From Thiobacillus sp. (GTDB lineage Bacteria > Pseudomonadota > Gammaproteobacteria > Burkholderiales > Thiobacillaceae), in assembly GCA_021166845.1 (NCBI GenBank), contig JAJPEP010000097.1, positions 30,995-94,994 of the forward strand: a stretch of 64,000 nt of DNA, given 5' to 3'. Position numbers and translations under genes: made by a program. Numbering within the stretch: position 1 is the first letter of the stretch; each line of letters opens with the position of its first letter. The notes beneath the pieces were generated by a model that worked only from the letters and a program-made list of their open reading frames with translations, was not told the DNA's origin and did not search any database. Below, one piece after another: positions 45,953 through 55,062 of the stretch.

Positions 45953-46010
45953 CTTCACATAATCAACGACTGTGCATAATCGGCCTTATGTGAAGCTTCA
46001 CATAAGGCCG
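45953..46010. repeat. Perfect 30-bp palindrome plus a third half-site
   Basis: 45981-46010 is perfectly symmetrical, the left arm being CGGCCTTATGTGAAG and the right arm its exact complement. A further copy of the inner 10-mer CTTCACATAA lies at 45953-45962. It sits ~120 bp upstream of the recombinase start, so it may be a recombination/attachment site or element end. The rest of 45862-46099 shows no gene. Confidence 0.75.
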
Positions 46011-46099
46011 AGGACCGGCCGATCGACACATTGCACGCGAATGACGGCAATGGGCCGACAAAAGCCTCTCTCTTGGCACGACCTCTATAACCCAGGGTT

Positions 46100-47632
46100 T
46101 TAAATGGCCTCGCTGATTGCTGTCAGGCGGGATTCGCCGTTCTGGTCCACGCTTTCGATTCGCACCGTGTAGCCCCACAGGCGGGCGACGTGCCGCAGCA
46201 TTTCCGGCGTGGATTCGCCCAGCGGCCTGCGGTCGTGCATGTAGTGGCGCAGGGTGAGCGAGCGGTCGCCGAAGATGTCGACTTCGTAGACCTGGATGTT
46301 GGGTTCGCGGTTGCCCAGGTTGTAGTGCTCGGCGAGCAGCTGGCGCACCGTGCGGTAGCCGGCGTCGTCATGGATCGCCGCGACCTCCAGCTTGTCGTCC
46401 TGGTCGTCGTCCACCATGGCGAACAGTTTGAGGTCGCGGATCAGCTTGGGCGAGAGGTATTGCGCGACGAAGCTTTCGTCCTTGAAGTTGCGCATGGCGA
46501 AATCGAGCGACTTCACCCAGTCGCTGCCGGCCAGTTCCGGGAACCAGCTGCGGTCCTCCTCGGTGGGGTGCTCGCAGATGCGGCGCAGATCCTGGAACAT
46601 GGAAAAGCCCAGCGCGTAGGGGTTGATGCCGCTGTAGGCGCGGCTGTTATAGGGCGGCTGGTAGACCACGTTGGTGTGGCTTTGCAGGAACTCCATCATG
46701 AAGCCGTCGGTGAGCTTGCCTTCCTCGTACAGGTGGTTGAGCAGGGTGTAGTGCCAGAAGGTGGCCCAGCCTTCGTTCATGACCTGGGTCTGCCGCTGCG
46801 GATAGAAGTACTGCGCGATCTTGCGCACGATGCGCACGATCTCGCGCTGCCAGGGCTCCAGCCGCGGGGCGTTCTTCTCGATGAAATACAGCAGATTCTC
46901 CTGCGGTTCGCTGGGGAAGCGGGCGGCCCGTTTTTCCTTCCCTGCCGCCTGTTTGGCCGGCAGGGTGCGCCATAGATCGTTGACCTGGGATTGCAGGTAG
47001 GCCTCGCGCTCGGCCTGGCGCGCCTGCTCCTTGACCATCGACAGCCTGGCGGGCCGCTTGTAGCGGTCGACGCCGAGGTTCATCAGGGCATGGCAGGAAT
47101 CCAGCAGCTCCTCAACCGCCACCTCGCCGTGCCGCTGTTCGCATTCGGCGATGAAATTGCGCGCGAACACCAGGTAGTCGAGGATGCCCTCGGCGTCGGT
47201 CCAGGTGCGGAACAGATAGTTGCCCTTGAAGAAGGAATTGTGGCCGTAGGCGGCGTGGGCGATCACCAGCGCCTGCATGGTCATGGTGTTCTCTTCCATG
47301 AGGTAGGCGATGCAGGGACTGGAGTTGATGACGATCTCGTAGGCCAGGCCCATCTGGCCGCGCTTGTAGCTCCTCTGGGTGGCGAGGAACTGCTTGCCGT
47401 AGGCCCAGTGGTGGTAGCCCACCGGCATGCCCACCGAGGAATAGGCGTCGATCATCTGCTCGGAGGAGATGACCTCGATCTGGTTGGGGTAGGTGTCGAG
47501 GCCGTAGTGGGCGGCGACCCGGGCGATCTCGCGGTCGTAGACGTCGAGCAGCTCGAAGGTCCATTCCGAACCTTCGGACAGGGGCTGGCGTTGGGCGACG
47601 GACGGAGCCGGACTTTCCATTTCGGTTTCCAT
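46100..47632 (-). CDS. SpoVR family protein
   Basis: 510 aa. SpoVR/YcgB hallmarks: TYPNQIEVISSEQMIDAYSS, MPVGYHHWAYGKQF, AHAAYGHNSFFKGNYLF and VMNEGWATFWHYTLLNHLYE (HE..W metal-type motif), then SRAYSGINPYALGF. Its function is not defined; it occurs with YeaH and PrkA, as here. Last gene of that minus-strand operon; the preceding gene ends 1 nt before its start. Confidence 0.95.
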   Translation of the reverse strand: METEMESPAPSVAQRQPLSEGSEWTFELLDVYDREIARVAAHYGLDTYPNQIEVISSEQMIDAYSSVGMPVGYHHWAYGKQFLATQRSYKRGQMGLAYEIVINSSPCIAYLMEENTMTMQALVIAHAAYGHNSFFKGNYLFRTWTDAEGILDYLVFARNFIAECEQRHGEVAVEELLDSCHALMNLGVDRYKRPARLSMVKEQARQAEREAYLQSQVNDLWRTLPAKQAAGKEKRAARFPSEPQENLLYFIEKNAPRLEPWQREIVRIVRKIAQYFYPQRQTQVMNEGWATFWHYTLLNHLYEEGKLTDGFMMEFLQSHTNVVYQPPYNSRAYSGINPYALGFSMFQDLRRICEHPTEEDRSWFPELAGSDWVKSLDFAMRNFKDESFVAQYLSPKLIRDLKLFAMVDDDQDDKLEVAAIHDDAGYRTVRQLLAEHYNLGNREPNIQVYEVDIFGDRSLTLRHYMHDRRPLGESTPEMLRHVARLWGYTVRIESVDQNGESRLTAISEAI

Positions 47633-47633
47633 A

Positions 47634-48896
47634 TCAAGCCACCTTCTTCCTGAACAGTTCGCGGAACACCGGGTAGATGTCCTCCAGCGTGAGGATGCGC
47701 TGCATGGCGAAGCGCCGGCTCGCCGCTTTCACCCGCTCGTACTCGTGCCACAGGCTCTGTGGTTCTTCGGCCTCGATTTCCACGTAGGCGAAGTACTGCG
47801 TCAGCGGGAGGATGCTCTGGACCAGCAGTTCCCGGCAGCGCGGCGAGTCGCTTTCCCAGTTGTCGCCGTCCGAGGCCTGGGCGGCGTAGATGTTCCAGTT
47901 GGCGCTGGGATAGCGCGCGAGGATGATCTCGTGCATCAGCTCGAGGGCGCTGGACACCACGGTGCCGCCGCTTTCCCGCGAGGAGAAGAACTCATCCTCG
48001 TCGACTTCCTTGGCCACGGTGTGGTGGCGGATGAACACCACGTCGATGCGCTCGTAGCTCTTGGTGAGGAAGAGATAGAGCAGCATGAAGAAGCGCTTGG
48101 CGATGTTCTTGCGGTCCTCGTCCATCGAGCCCGATACGTCCAGCAGGCAGAACATCACCGCCTGGCTGCTGGGCGTGGGCTGGTCGACGCGGTTGGCGTA
48201 GCGCAGGTCCCAGGTGTCGATGAAGGGCACGGCGGCGATGCGGGCCTTGAGCGCCTCGATCTCCTCGCGCAGTTCGTCGGCTTCCGGGCTGGCGCCCAGG
48301 CCCTGGGCGATGAGTTCCTCCAGCGCTTCCTCGGCCTCCCGCAGGGCGTCGCGGGGGCCGGCGGCCAGGGCCATGCGGCGGCCGATGGCCTGCTTCATGG
48401 AGCGCACCACGTGCAGGTTGGAGGGGTTGCCATGGCTGACAAATCCGGCCCGGGCCTTCTTCACCTCGGGCACGGCGGCGAGCTGCTTCTTCACCATGTC
48501 CGGCAGCGCCAGATCCTGGAAGAAGTAGTCCATGAACTCCTCCTTCGACAGCTCGAACACGAAGTCGTCCGTGCCCTCGCCATCCGGCGAGCCGCCGCTG
48601 CCCCCACCCCCGCCGCCGTCTTCCGGCCGGTCCACCCGGTCGCCGCTGACGAACTCGCGGTTGCCGGGCAACACGATATTGCGGCGGCCGCCGGGGCCGT
48701 GGTGGAAAATGGGTTCGGACAGGTCCTTGGACGGGATGGAAATCTTCTCGCCGCGCTCCAGGTCCGCCACCTTGCGGCCGGACACGGCCTCGGCGGCGGC
48801 CTTGCGAATCTGCGCCTTGAAGCGGCGCAGAAAACGCTGCCGGTTGACGGCGCTGCGGTTCTTGCCGGAAAGTCGACGGTCGACGAGTTGACTCAT
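47634..48896 (-). CDS. yeaH: YeaH/YhbH (DUF444) protein with vWA-like domain
   Basis: 420 aa from ATG 48894-48896. The N-terminal RLSGKNRSAVNRQRFLRRFK is followed by a Gly-rich low-complexity hinge (DGGGGGGSGGSPDGEG, about residues 92-107). A vWA fold with a MIDAS-like DVSGSMDE appears near residue 255, and FIRHHTVAKEVDEDEFF follows. In E. coli yeaH lies beside the kinase gene yeaG. It sits between prkA and spoVR in one operon. Confidence 0.95.
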   Translation of the reverse strand: MSQLVDRRLSGKNRSAVNRQRFLRRFKAQIRKAAAEAVSGRKVADLERGEKISIPSKDLSEPIFHHGPGGRRNIVLPGNREFVSGDRVDRPEDGGGGGGSGGSPDGEGTDDFVFELSKEEFMDYFFQDLALPDMVKKQLAAVPEVKKARAGFVSHGNPSNLHVVRSMKQAIGRRMALAAGPRDALREAEEALEELIAQGLGASPEADELREEIEALKARIAAVPFIDTWDLRYANRVDQPTPSSQAVMFCLLDVSGSMDEDRKNIAKRFFMLLYLFLTKSYERIDVVFIRHHTVAKEVDEDEFFSSRESGGTVVSSALELMHEIILARYPSANWNIYAAQASDGDNWESDSPRCRELLVQSILPLTQYFAYVEIEAEEPQSLWHEYERVKAASRRFAMQRILTLEDIYPVFRELFRKKVA

Positions 48897-48909
48897 GGCC
48901 GCATCCCCA

Positions 48910-50829
48910 TCAGGACGTCTTCCTCGCCCGCAGATACCATTCGGCCAGCAGGCGCACCTGCTTGTCGGTGTAACCCTTGGACACCATGCGCTGGACGAAG
49001 TCCTGATGCTTCTTCTGCTCCTCGCTGGAGGCCTTGGCATTGAAGGAAATCACCGGCAGCAGATCCTCGGTGCTGGAGAACATGCGCTTCTCGATTACGA
49101 CGCGCAGCTTCTCGTAGCTGGTCCAGGCCGGGTTCTTGCCGTGGTTCTGGGCGCGGGCGCGCAGCACGAAGTTGACCACCTCGTGGCGGAAGTCCTTCGG
49201 GTTGGCGATGCCGGCGGGCTTCTCGATCTTCTCCAGCTCGGTATTGAGCTGAGCGCGGTCGAGGATCTCGCCGGTGTCGGGGTCGCGGAACTCCTGGTCC
49301 TGGATCCACATGTCGGCGTAGGTGACGTAGCGGTCGAAGATGTTCTGGCCGTATTCCGAATAGGACTCCAGGTACGCGGTCTGCAGCTCTTTCTCGATGT
49401 ACTCGGCGTAGTGCGGCGACAGGTATTCCTTCAGGTAGGCCACGTAGCGCTGTTCCGTCTCGGGCGGCAGCTGTTCCTGCTCGATCTGCTGCTCCAGCAC
49501 GTAGAGCAGGTGCACCGGGTTGGCGGCGATCTCGCCATGGTCGAAGTTGAACACCCGCGACAGGATCTTGAAGGCGAAGCGGGTCGAGACGCCGGTCATG
49601 CCCTCGTCGACGCCGGCGAAATCCCGGTATTCCTGATAGCTCTTGGCCTTGGGGTCGGTGTCCTTGAGGCTCTCGCCGTCGTAGATGCGCATCTTGGAGT
49701 AGATGCTGGAGTTCTCCGGCTCCTTCAGGCGGGTCAGCACCGAAAACTGCGCCAGCATCTCCAGGGTGCCGGGCGCGCACGGCGATTCCGACAGCGAACT
49801 GTGCTGCAGCAGTTTCCGGTAGATCTTCACCTCCTCGGACACCCGCAGGCAGTACGGCACCTTGACGATGTAGATGCGGTCGAGGAAGGCCTCGTTGTTC
49901 TTGTTGTTGCGGAAGGCCGTCCACTCCGACTCGTTGCTGTGCGCCAGCACCACGCCGTCGAAGGGAATGGCGCCGAAGCCCTCGGTGCCCTTGTAGTTGC
50001 CCTCCTGGGTGGCGGTGAGCAGCGGGTGCAGCACCTTGATCGGCGCCTTGAACATCTCGACGAATTCCATCAGGCCCTGGTTGGACAGGCACAGCCCGCC
50101 CGAGTAACTATAGGCATCGGGGTCGTCCTGCGAATATTTCTCCAGCTTGCGGATGTCGACCTTGCCGACCAGGGAGGAAATGTCCTGATTGTTCTCGTCG
50201 CCCGGCTCGGTCTTGGAGATGGCCACCTGGCCCAGCACCGAAGGCCAGCGCTTGATCACGCGGAACTTGGTGATGTCGCCGTTGTATTCGTGCAGGCGCT
50301 TCACCGCCCAGGGCGACAGCACGCGGCCAAGATAGCGGCGCGGGATGCCGTATTCCTGCTCCAGGATGTCGCCGTCCTCGTCGGCGGAGAACAGCGACAG
50401 CGGCGAGTCGTTCACCGGCGAGCCCTTGATGGCGTAAAACGGCGCCTTCTCCATCAGGTGCTTGAGCTTTTCCGCCAGCGAGGACTTGCCGCCCCCCACC
50501 GGCCCCAGCAGGTAGAGGATCTGCTTCCTCTCCTCCAGGCCCTGGGCGGCGTGACGGAAATAGGAGACGATCTGCTCGATCGTCTCTTCCATGCCGTAGA
50601 AGTCCTTGAAGGCCGGATAGGCCTTGATCACCTTGTTGGAGAAGATGCGCGACAGACGCGGGTCCTTCCGGGTATCGACCAGTTCCGCCTCACCGATGGC
50701 GGCCAGCATGCGCTCGGCGGAACTGGCATAGGCCATGCCGTCCTTCTTGCAGATCGCCAGGAATTCCTCCAGCGAATATTCCTCTTCCTCCCGGCGGTAG
50801 CGTTCGATGTAGTGATTGAACAAGCTCAT
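48910..50829 (-). CDS. yeaG: PrkA-type serine protein kinase (YeaG)
   Basis: 639 aa from ATG 50827-50829, chosen for an AGGAG site; an upstream ATG at 50910 has none. An AAA ATPase domain with Walker A GPVGGGKSS (residues 109-117) is followed by the PrkA C-terminal domain. VVLAHSNESEWTAFRNNKNNEAF and RLKEPENSSIYSKMRIYDGE are conserved family blocks. The family responds to nitrogen starvation and stationary phase in enterics. First gene of prkA-yeaH-spoVR. Confidence 0.95.
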   Translation of the reverse strand: MSLFNHYIERYRREEEEYSLEEFLAICKKDGMAYASSAERMLAAIGEAELVDTRKDPRLSRIFSNKVIKAYPAFKDFYGMEETIEQIVSYFRHAAQGLEERKQILYLLGPVGGGKSSLAEKLKHLMEKAPFYAIKGSPVNDSPLSLFSADEDGDILEQEYGIPRRYLGRVLSPWAVKRLHEYNGDITKFRVIKRWPSVLGQVAISKTEPGDENNQDISSLVGKVDIRKLEKYSQDDPDAYSYSGGLCLSNQGLMEFVEMFKAPIKVLHPLLTATQEGNYKGTEGFGAIPFDGVVLAHSNESEWTAFRNNKNNEAFLDRIYIVKVPYCLRVSEEVKIYRKLLQHSSLSESPCAPGTLEMLAQFSVLTRLKEPENSSIYSKMRIYDGESLKDTDPKAKSYQEYRDFAGVDEGMTGVSTRFAFKILSRVFNFDHGEIAANPVHLLYVLEQQIEQEQLPPETEQRYVAYLKEYLSPHYAEYIEKELQTAYLESYSEYGQNIFDRYVTYADMWIQDQEFRDPDTGEILDRAQLNTELEKIEKPAGIANPKDFRHEVVNFVLRARAQNHGKNPAWTSYEKLRVVIEKRMFSSTEDLLPVISFNAKASSEEQKKHQDFVQRMVSKGYTDKQVRLLAEWYLRARKTS

Positions 50830-51111
50830 GATGGTACTCCTGGTCGTTGACGGATGACGGACCTGACACAAACTCCCGCAATGATCGTGCCATATTTGCT
50901 TAACGGCCATGATTCGACCTCATTGAGCACTATTGGTGCCGGAGAATTGGCGCCGAAGATGAAAATGACCAATCTAAATTAGTGCATGCGCGGAGGCATT
51001 GCACTGCCACGGGGCGCGCGCCCTGGCGTGGAGCAATGGAGCACCTTTCGTGCAGCAGATCGGGAAGAGTTCATCGTCGGGCACCGGCCCGCTCTGACCG
51101 GGTAAAGGCTT

Positions 51112-51117
51112 TATAAT
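51112..51117 (+). promoter_or_regulatory. -10 element of rnpB
   Basis: Consensus TATAAT, 6-7 nt before the inferred 5' end of RNase P RNA at about 51124. No clear -35 is seen 16-18 bp upstream. The rest of the 293-nt gap between prkA and rnpB (50830-51122) contains nothing I can name; it should also hold the prkA promoter. Confidence 0.6.
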
Positions 51118-51123
51118 CTTGGC

Positions 51124-51413
51124 GGGGAAGCCGATCAGACAACCGCTGCCACGCAAGTGGGAGAGGAAAGTCCGGGCTCCACAGAGCAGGATGCCGGCTA
51201 ACGGCCGGACGCCGCGAGGCGAGGAATAGGGCCACAGAGACGAGCGTATTAAGTTACGGTGAAACGCGGTAACCTCCATCCGGAGCAACACCAAATAGGC
51301 AGACGATGACGCGGCTCGCCGAGTCTGCGGGTAGGTGGCTGGAGCCGGTCAGCAATGGCCGGCCTAGAGGAATGGTTGTCCACGACAGAACCCGGCTTAT
51401 CGATTGACTTTCC
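51124..51413 (+). ncRNA. rnpB: RNase P RNA, bacterial type A
   Basis: Conserved blocks are present in order: GAAGCCGATCAGAC at the 5' end (P1/P2), GAGGAAAGTCCGGGCTCC (CR I), AGGGCCACAGAGACGAG, GGTGAAACGCGGTAACCTCC, CAACACCAAATAGGCAGA, the GGCCGGCCTAGAGGAATGG block and ACAGAACCCGGCTTATCGAT at the 3' end. The ends GGGAAGCCGATC and GATTGACTTTCCC pair as helix P1. About 290 nt, on the short side for type A. It processes tRNA 5' ends with RnpA. Confidence 0.95.
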
Positions 51414-51498
51414 CACTTTTCATGAAATTCAAATACTTAGCGTTTTTACCTAAAATAACAAACATAATTCACCGCTAAATCCCGGTTTTTCCAGAGAC

Positions 51499-51507
51499 TT
51501 ATCCACA
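51499..51507 (+). promoter_or_regulatory. DnaA box in an AT-rich spacer
   Basis: TTATCCACA is a perfect consensus DnaA box. It lies in an AT-rich stretch (51414-51515) between rnpB and the dcw promoter, in contrast with the GC-rich surroundings. It may let DnaA influence dcw or rnpB transcription; a single box does not make an origin. Confidence 0.45.
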
Positions 51508-51518
51508 ACCAAAAACCA

Positions 51519-51550
51519 CCCCTAAGTCCTTGAGACATAGGGGTTTTTTT
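51519..51550 (+). terminator. Rho-independent terminator before the dcw cluster
   Basis: CCCCTA (51519-51524) pairs with TAGGGG (51538-51543), with a 13-nt loop, followed by seven T (51544-51550). It probably ends the rnpB transcript and insulates it from mraZ. Confidence 0.75.
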
Positions 51551-51562
51551 GCGTCCATCCGC

Positions 51563-51625
51563 TTGACCCCCCCAAAACTATCCCCTATAGTGGGTGCAAG
51601 TGGTGATTGGTGGGAGCTTGTGGGA
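51563..51625 (+). promoter_or_regulatory. dcw promoter with four MraZ boxes
   Basis: TTGACC (51563-51568), 17-bp spacer, TATAGT (51586-51591) is a good sigma70 promoter. TGGGT, TGGTG, TGGGA and TGGGA begin at 51591, 51601, 51611 and 51621, exactly 10 bp apart. This matches the MraZ operator (TGGGN repeats separated by 5 nt), so MraZ should repress its own cluster by covering the start region. Confidence 0.85.
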
Positions 51626-51678
51626 GAATGCGCCCAGCCAAACACGGCCAAATCTAATTTCAATAATGGGGGGAGCGC

Positions 51679-52125
51679 ATGTTCCGGGGGGTCGCAACGG
51701 TCAGTCTGGACAGCAAGAACCGGCTCGTGGTGCCGGCGCGCTACCGTGACGCCCTCCTGGTGAACGGCGGCGGGCGCGTGGTGATCACCGCCGATCCCAG
51801 CCAGTGCCTGCTGCTCTACCCCCTGCCCGAATGGGAGCCGATCGAGAAAAAGCTCAACGGGCTGTCCGACTTCAATCCCCGCACCCGCAGTCTCAAACAA
51901 TTGCTCGTCGGCTATGCGCACGACATGGATATGGACAGCGCGGGTCGCGTGCTGCTGCCGCCGATGCTGCGCAAGTTCGCCGATCTCGATAAAAACGTGG
52001 TGATGGTGGGCCAGGGCGGCAAGGTGGAGTTGTGGAACGAGGCGCGCTGGGAGGCGCAGGTGGCGCAGGCGCTGACCTTCAGCGACGAGGCGCTGCCGCC
52101 CGAACTGGAAGGCTTTACGTTGTGA
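51679..52125 (+). CDS. mraZ: Transcriptional regulator MraZ
   Basis: 148 aa, GGGGGAG ribosome site. Two SpoVT/AbrB-like repeats: [23 protein letters not shown] and [21 protein letters not shown], both with the conserved D..GR...P pattern. It forms a ring that binds the TGGGN repeats upstream and represses the dcw genes. First gene of the cluster. The last base of its stop codon is the first base of the rsmH ATG. Confidence 0.97.
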   Translation: MFRGVATVSLDSKNRLVVPARYRDALLVNGGGRVVITADPSQCLLLYPLPEWEPIEKKLNGLSDFNPRTRSLKQLLVGYAHDMDMDSAGRVLLPPMLRKFADLDKNVVMVGQGGKVELWNEARWEAQVAQALTFSDEALPPELEGFTL

Positions 52126-53054
52126 TGGAGACCGCCCATGTGCCGGTGCTGGCACAGGAGGCGGTGGCAGCGCTGACAATCAGGCCTGATGGTACGTATG
52201 TTGACGCCACGTTCGGGCGCGGTGGCCATAGCCGGTTGATCCTGGCGCAGCTGGGGCCGAGCGGACGCCTGGTCGCGCTGGATCGCGACCCGGACGCCAT
52301 CCGCGCGGGCGCGGCGCTGCAGGATGCGCGGCTGACGCTGATGCAAAGCGCGTTTTCGCGGCTGGGCGCGGTGCTCGACGAAATGGGTTTGACGCAGGTG
52401 GACGGAATTTTGCTGGATATCGGGGTGTCGTCGCCGCAGCTCGATGACGCGACGCGCGGATTCAGCTTCCGGTACGACGCGCCGCTCGACATGCGCATGG
52501 ATCCGGGAAGCGGGCTGTCGGCGGCGGACTGGCTGGCGACGGCGGAAGAGGGAGAGATCAGTGAAGTCATCCGCACCTACGGGGAAGAGCGGTTTGCTAA
52601 ATCGATTGCGCGCGCGATTGTTGCGGCACGCCAGGAAGCAGCCATCCGCAGCACCGGGCAATTGGCGAACCTCATCGCCGCGACGGTCAAAAAGCGCGAG
52701 CCGGGGCAACACCCGGCGACCCGCAGTTTCCAGGCTATACGGATTTACATCAACCGCGAACTGGAAGAACTGAGTGCCGTGCTGCCGCAATGCGTGGACA
52801 AACTGAAACCCGGCGGCCGGCTCGCGGTCATCAGCTTTCATTCGCTGGAAGACCGCATCGTCAAGCGCTTCATGCGCGACGAGGCGATGGGCGAGCAGGC
52901 GCCGCGGCGCCTGCCGATCCAGGCCGCCATGCTGAAACCGGGGCGCTTGAGGCTGGTGGGGCGCGCCCAGCGCGCGACAGGCGCCGAAGTGGCGGCCAAC
53001 CCGCGGGCGCGCAGTGCCGTATTGCGGGTGGCGGAACGGGTGGGTGAGGCATGA
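52125..53054 (+). CDS. rsmH: 16S rRNA (cytosine1402-N4)-methyltransferase
   Basis: 309 aa from the ATG in a TGATG overlap (GTG 52122 also possible). SAM motif [15 protein letters not shown] (about residues 26-40), [34 protein letters not shown], and [21 protein letters not shown] and [16 protein letters not shown] at the C-terminus. It methylates C1402 of 16S rRNA, the same base that RsmI (38095) methylates on the ribose. Confidence 0.97.
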   Translation: METAHVPVLAQEAVAALTIRPDGTYVDATFGRGGHSRLILAQLGPSGRLVALDRDPDAIRAGAALQDARLTLMQSAFSRLGAVLDEMGLTQVDGILLDIGVSSPQLDDATRGFSFRYDAPLDMRMDPGSGLSAADWLATAEEGEISEVIRTYGEERFAKSIARAIVAARQEAAIRSTGQLANLIAATVKKREPGQHPATRSFQAIRIYINRELEELSAVLPQCVDKLKPGGRLAVISFHSLEDRIVKRFMRDEAMGEQAPRRLPIQAAMLKPGRLRLVGRAQRATGAEVAANPRARSAVLRVAERVGEA

Positions 53055-53323
53055 GTCGAATCAATGCCATTCTGGCGTTGACGCTGGTGGCCTGCGCGCT
53101 GGCGGTGATCCAGTCGCAGCACCGCTCGCGCACGTATTTTGTGGAACTGGAACGCCTGAAGAAGCAGGCGCACGGGCTGGACGAGCAATGGGGGAAACTG
53201 CAGCTGGAGCAAAGCACCTGGGCCAATCCGGCGCGGGTCGATGCGCTCGCACGCACCCGGCTCGGCCTGATTGCGCCGCCGCATGACCGCGTGCGCGTCG
53301 AAACGCTGGTGAGTGCGCCATGA
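53051..53323 (+). CDS. ftsL: Cell division protein FtsL
   Basis: 90 aa, bitopic: one N-terminal helix ([19 protein letters not shown]), then a periplasmic coiled coil ([26 protein letters not shown]) and [14 protein letters not shown]. It bridges FtsB/FtsQ and FtsI/FtsW at the divisome. Overlaps rsmH and ftsI by 4 nt each. Confidence 0.95.
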   Translation: MSRINAILALTLVACALAVIQSQHRSRTYFVELERLKKQAHGLDEQWGKLQLEQSTWANPARVDALARTRLGLIAPPHDRVRVETLVSAP

Positions 53324-55062
53324 ATTACCATTCGAGGAAACTCCTCAAGCTCAATCTTGCGCCCTGGCGCATGGCGACGGTGGGTAGCCTGCTGCTTGCC
53401 GGCTTCACGGTGGTGACCCTGCGCGCCTTCTACCTGCAGGGCCTCAATACCGACTATCTGCAGGGCAAGGGCGACGCGGTGGCCAACCGCAACCTCACCC
53501 TGCCCGCGCACCGCGGCCAGGTGTCCGACCGCCACGGCCAGCTGCTGGCGATCAGCACGCCGGTCGAGTCCCTGTGGGCGCGCCCAAAAGAACTCAAGCT
53601 GTCCGACGGCGAGCGCGCGCAGCTGGCCAGGGTGCTCGGCACGCCGACGTCCGAATTGTCGAAAAAGCTGTCGCGCAAGACGCGTGGCGAATTCAGCGTG
53701 CGGCGCCCGGTGACGCCGGAGCAGGCGGTCAGGATCGCCGCCATGGGGGTGCCGGGCCTGCACCTGCGGCGCGAATTCCGCCGCTATTACCCGGCGGGCG
53801 AAGTGGCGGCGCACGTGGTCGGCTTCACCAATGTGGACGACCTCGGCCAGGAAGGCGTCGAGCGCGCCTATCAGGACTGGCTGGCCGGCCGCGAGGGCCA
53901 GCGCCACATTCAGCGCGATCGCCGCGGCAACACCATCCGCGACCTGGCGCCGATCCGGACCGCGCAGATGGGCGGCAACCTGGCGCTGTCGCTCGATCTG
54001 AACATCCAGTATCTGGCGCACCGGGAACTGGCGGCGGCGATCGTTGCGCTCAAGGCCAAGGGCGGCAGCGTGGTGGTGCTCGACGCCAAGACCGGCGAGA
54101 TTCTCGCGCTGGCCAACCAGCCGATCTTCAACCCCAACAACCGCCGCAACTACAAGCCGGGGCCGATGCGCAACCGCGCGGTGATCGACACCTTCGAGCC
54201 GGGTTCCACCATCAAGCCTTTCGTCGCGGCGGCGGTGCTGGAGCGCGGCCTGTATCGCCCCGACAGCGTCATCGACACGCCGGAAACCTGGCGCGTCGGC
54301 GCCAAGCTGGTGCGCGACACGCACCCGCATCCCCAATTGACGGTGAGCGAAATCATCCAGAAATCAAGCAACGTCGGCGCGGTGAAGCTGGCCATGTCGC
54401 TGACCCCGCAGCAACACTGGGAGGTGCTGCACCGTTCCGGCTTCGGCCAGTTGCCGGGCTCGGGCTTTCCCGGCGAGACCGCCGGGCGCCTGCGCGATGC
54501 CGCCACCTGGAAGCCGGTCGAGCAAGCCACCATGGCGTATGGCTACGGACTGTCGGTCAGCCTGTTGCAGCTGACCCGTGCCTATATGGCCTTTGCCAAC
54601 GACGGCGAAGTGATGCCGCTGTCGTTCCTCAAGCGCGAGCCGCAGGAAATCGTCGGCGAGCGGGTGTTCTCCCCGGGCGTGGCGCGCAAGGTGCGCGCCA
54701 TGCTGGAAACGGTGACGCAGGAAGGCGGAACCGGCACGCGCACCCAGGTGCCGGGCTATCGGGTGGCCGGCAAGACCGGCACCGCGCACAAGCTGGTCGA
54801 CGGCCGCTACGCGTCCGACCGCTATCTGTCTTCCTTCGTCGGCATGGCGCCGGCGTCCAACCCGCGCCTCATCATCGGCGTGGTGATCGACGAGCCGTCC
54901 GGCGGGGTGTATTTCGGCGGCAGCACGGCCGGCCCGGTGTTTGCGCAGGTGATGGCCGCCAGCCTGCGTCAGCTCGCGGTACCGCCGGATGCGCCGGAAA
55001 CCGCGACCCGGATCACGCAGAACGCACAGCCCGCGATGGCGCGCGCGGGAGGGGGCGCGTGA
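53320..55062 (+). CDS. ftsI: Peptidoglycan transpeptidase FtsI (PBP3)
   Basis: 580 aa. Cytoplasmic start, one helix (about residues 17-38), a PBP dimerisation domain with RGQVSDRHGQLLA, then the transpeptidase domain: S296-T-I-K (GSTIKPF), KSSNVGAVKLA (SSN) and K485-T-G (GKTGTAHK). It crosslinks septal peptidoglycan together with FtsW. Stop overlaps murE (TGATG). Confidence 0.97.
   Translation: MNYHSRKLLKLNLAPWRMATVGSLLLAGFTVVTLRAFYLQGLNTDYLQGKGDAVANRNLTLPAHRGQVSDRHGQLLAISTPVESLWARPKELKLSDGERAQLARVLGTPTSELSKKLSRKTRGEFSVRRPVTPEQAVRIAAMGVPGLHLRREFRRYYPAGEVAAHVVGFTNVDDLGQEGVERAYQDWLAGREGQRHIQRDRRGNTIRDLAPIRTAQMGGNLALSLDLNIQYLAHRELAAAIVALKAKGGSVVVLDAKTGEILALANQPIFNPNNRRNYKPGPMRNRAVIDTFEPGSTIKPFVAAAVLERGLYRPDSVIDTPETWRVGAKLVRDTHPHPQLTVSEIIQKSSNVGAVKLAMSLTPQQHWEVLHRSGFGQLPGSGFPGETAGRLRDAATWKPVEQATMAYGYGLSVSLLQLTRAYMAFANDGEVMPLSFLKREPQEIVGERVFSPGVARKVRAMLETVTQEGGTGTRTQVPGYRVAGKTGTAHKLVDGRYASDRYLSSFVGMAPASNPRLIIGVVIDEPSGGVYFGGSTAGPVFAQVMAASLRQLAVPPDAPETATRITQNAQPAMARAGGGA

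Noticed and set aside
51414..51520. AT-rich spacer with a DnaA box as a replication origin
   Set aside because: Only one box, no DnaA/DnaN/gidA neighbourhood and no repeated 13-mers were seen.
53574..55061. Plus-strand frame running through ftsI in front of murE
   Set aside because: Only the part after 55062 is MurE; the upstream 496 codons are an alternate frame of ftsI with Arg/Gly-rich composition.
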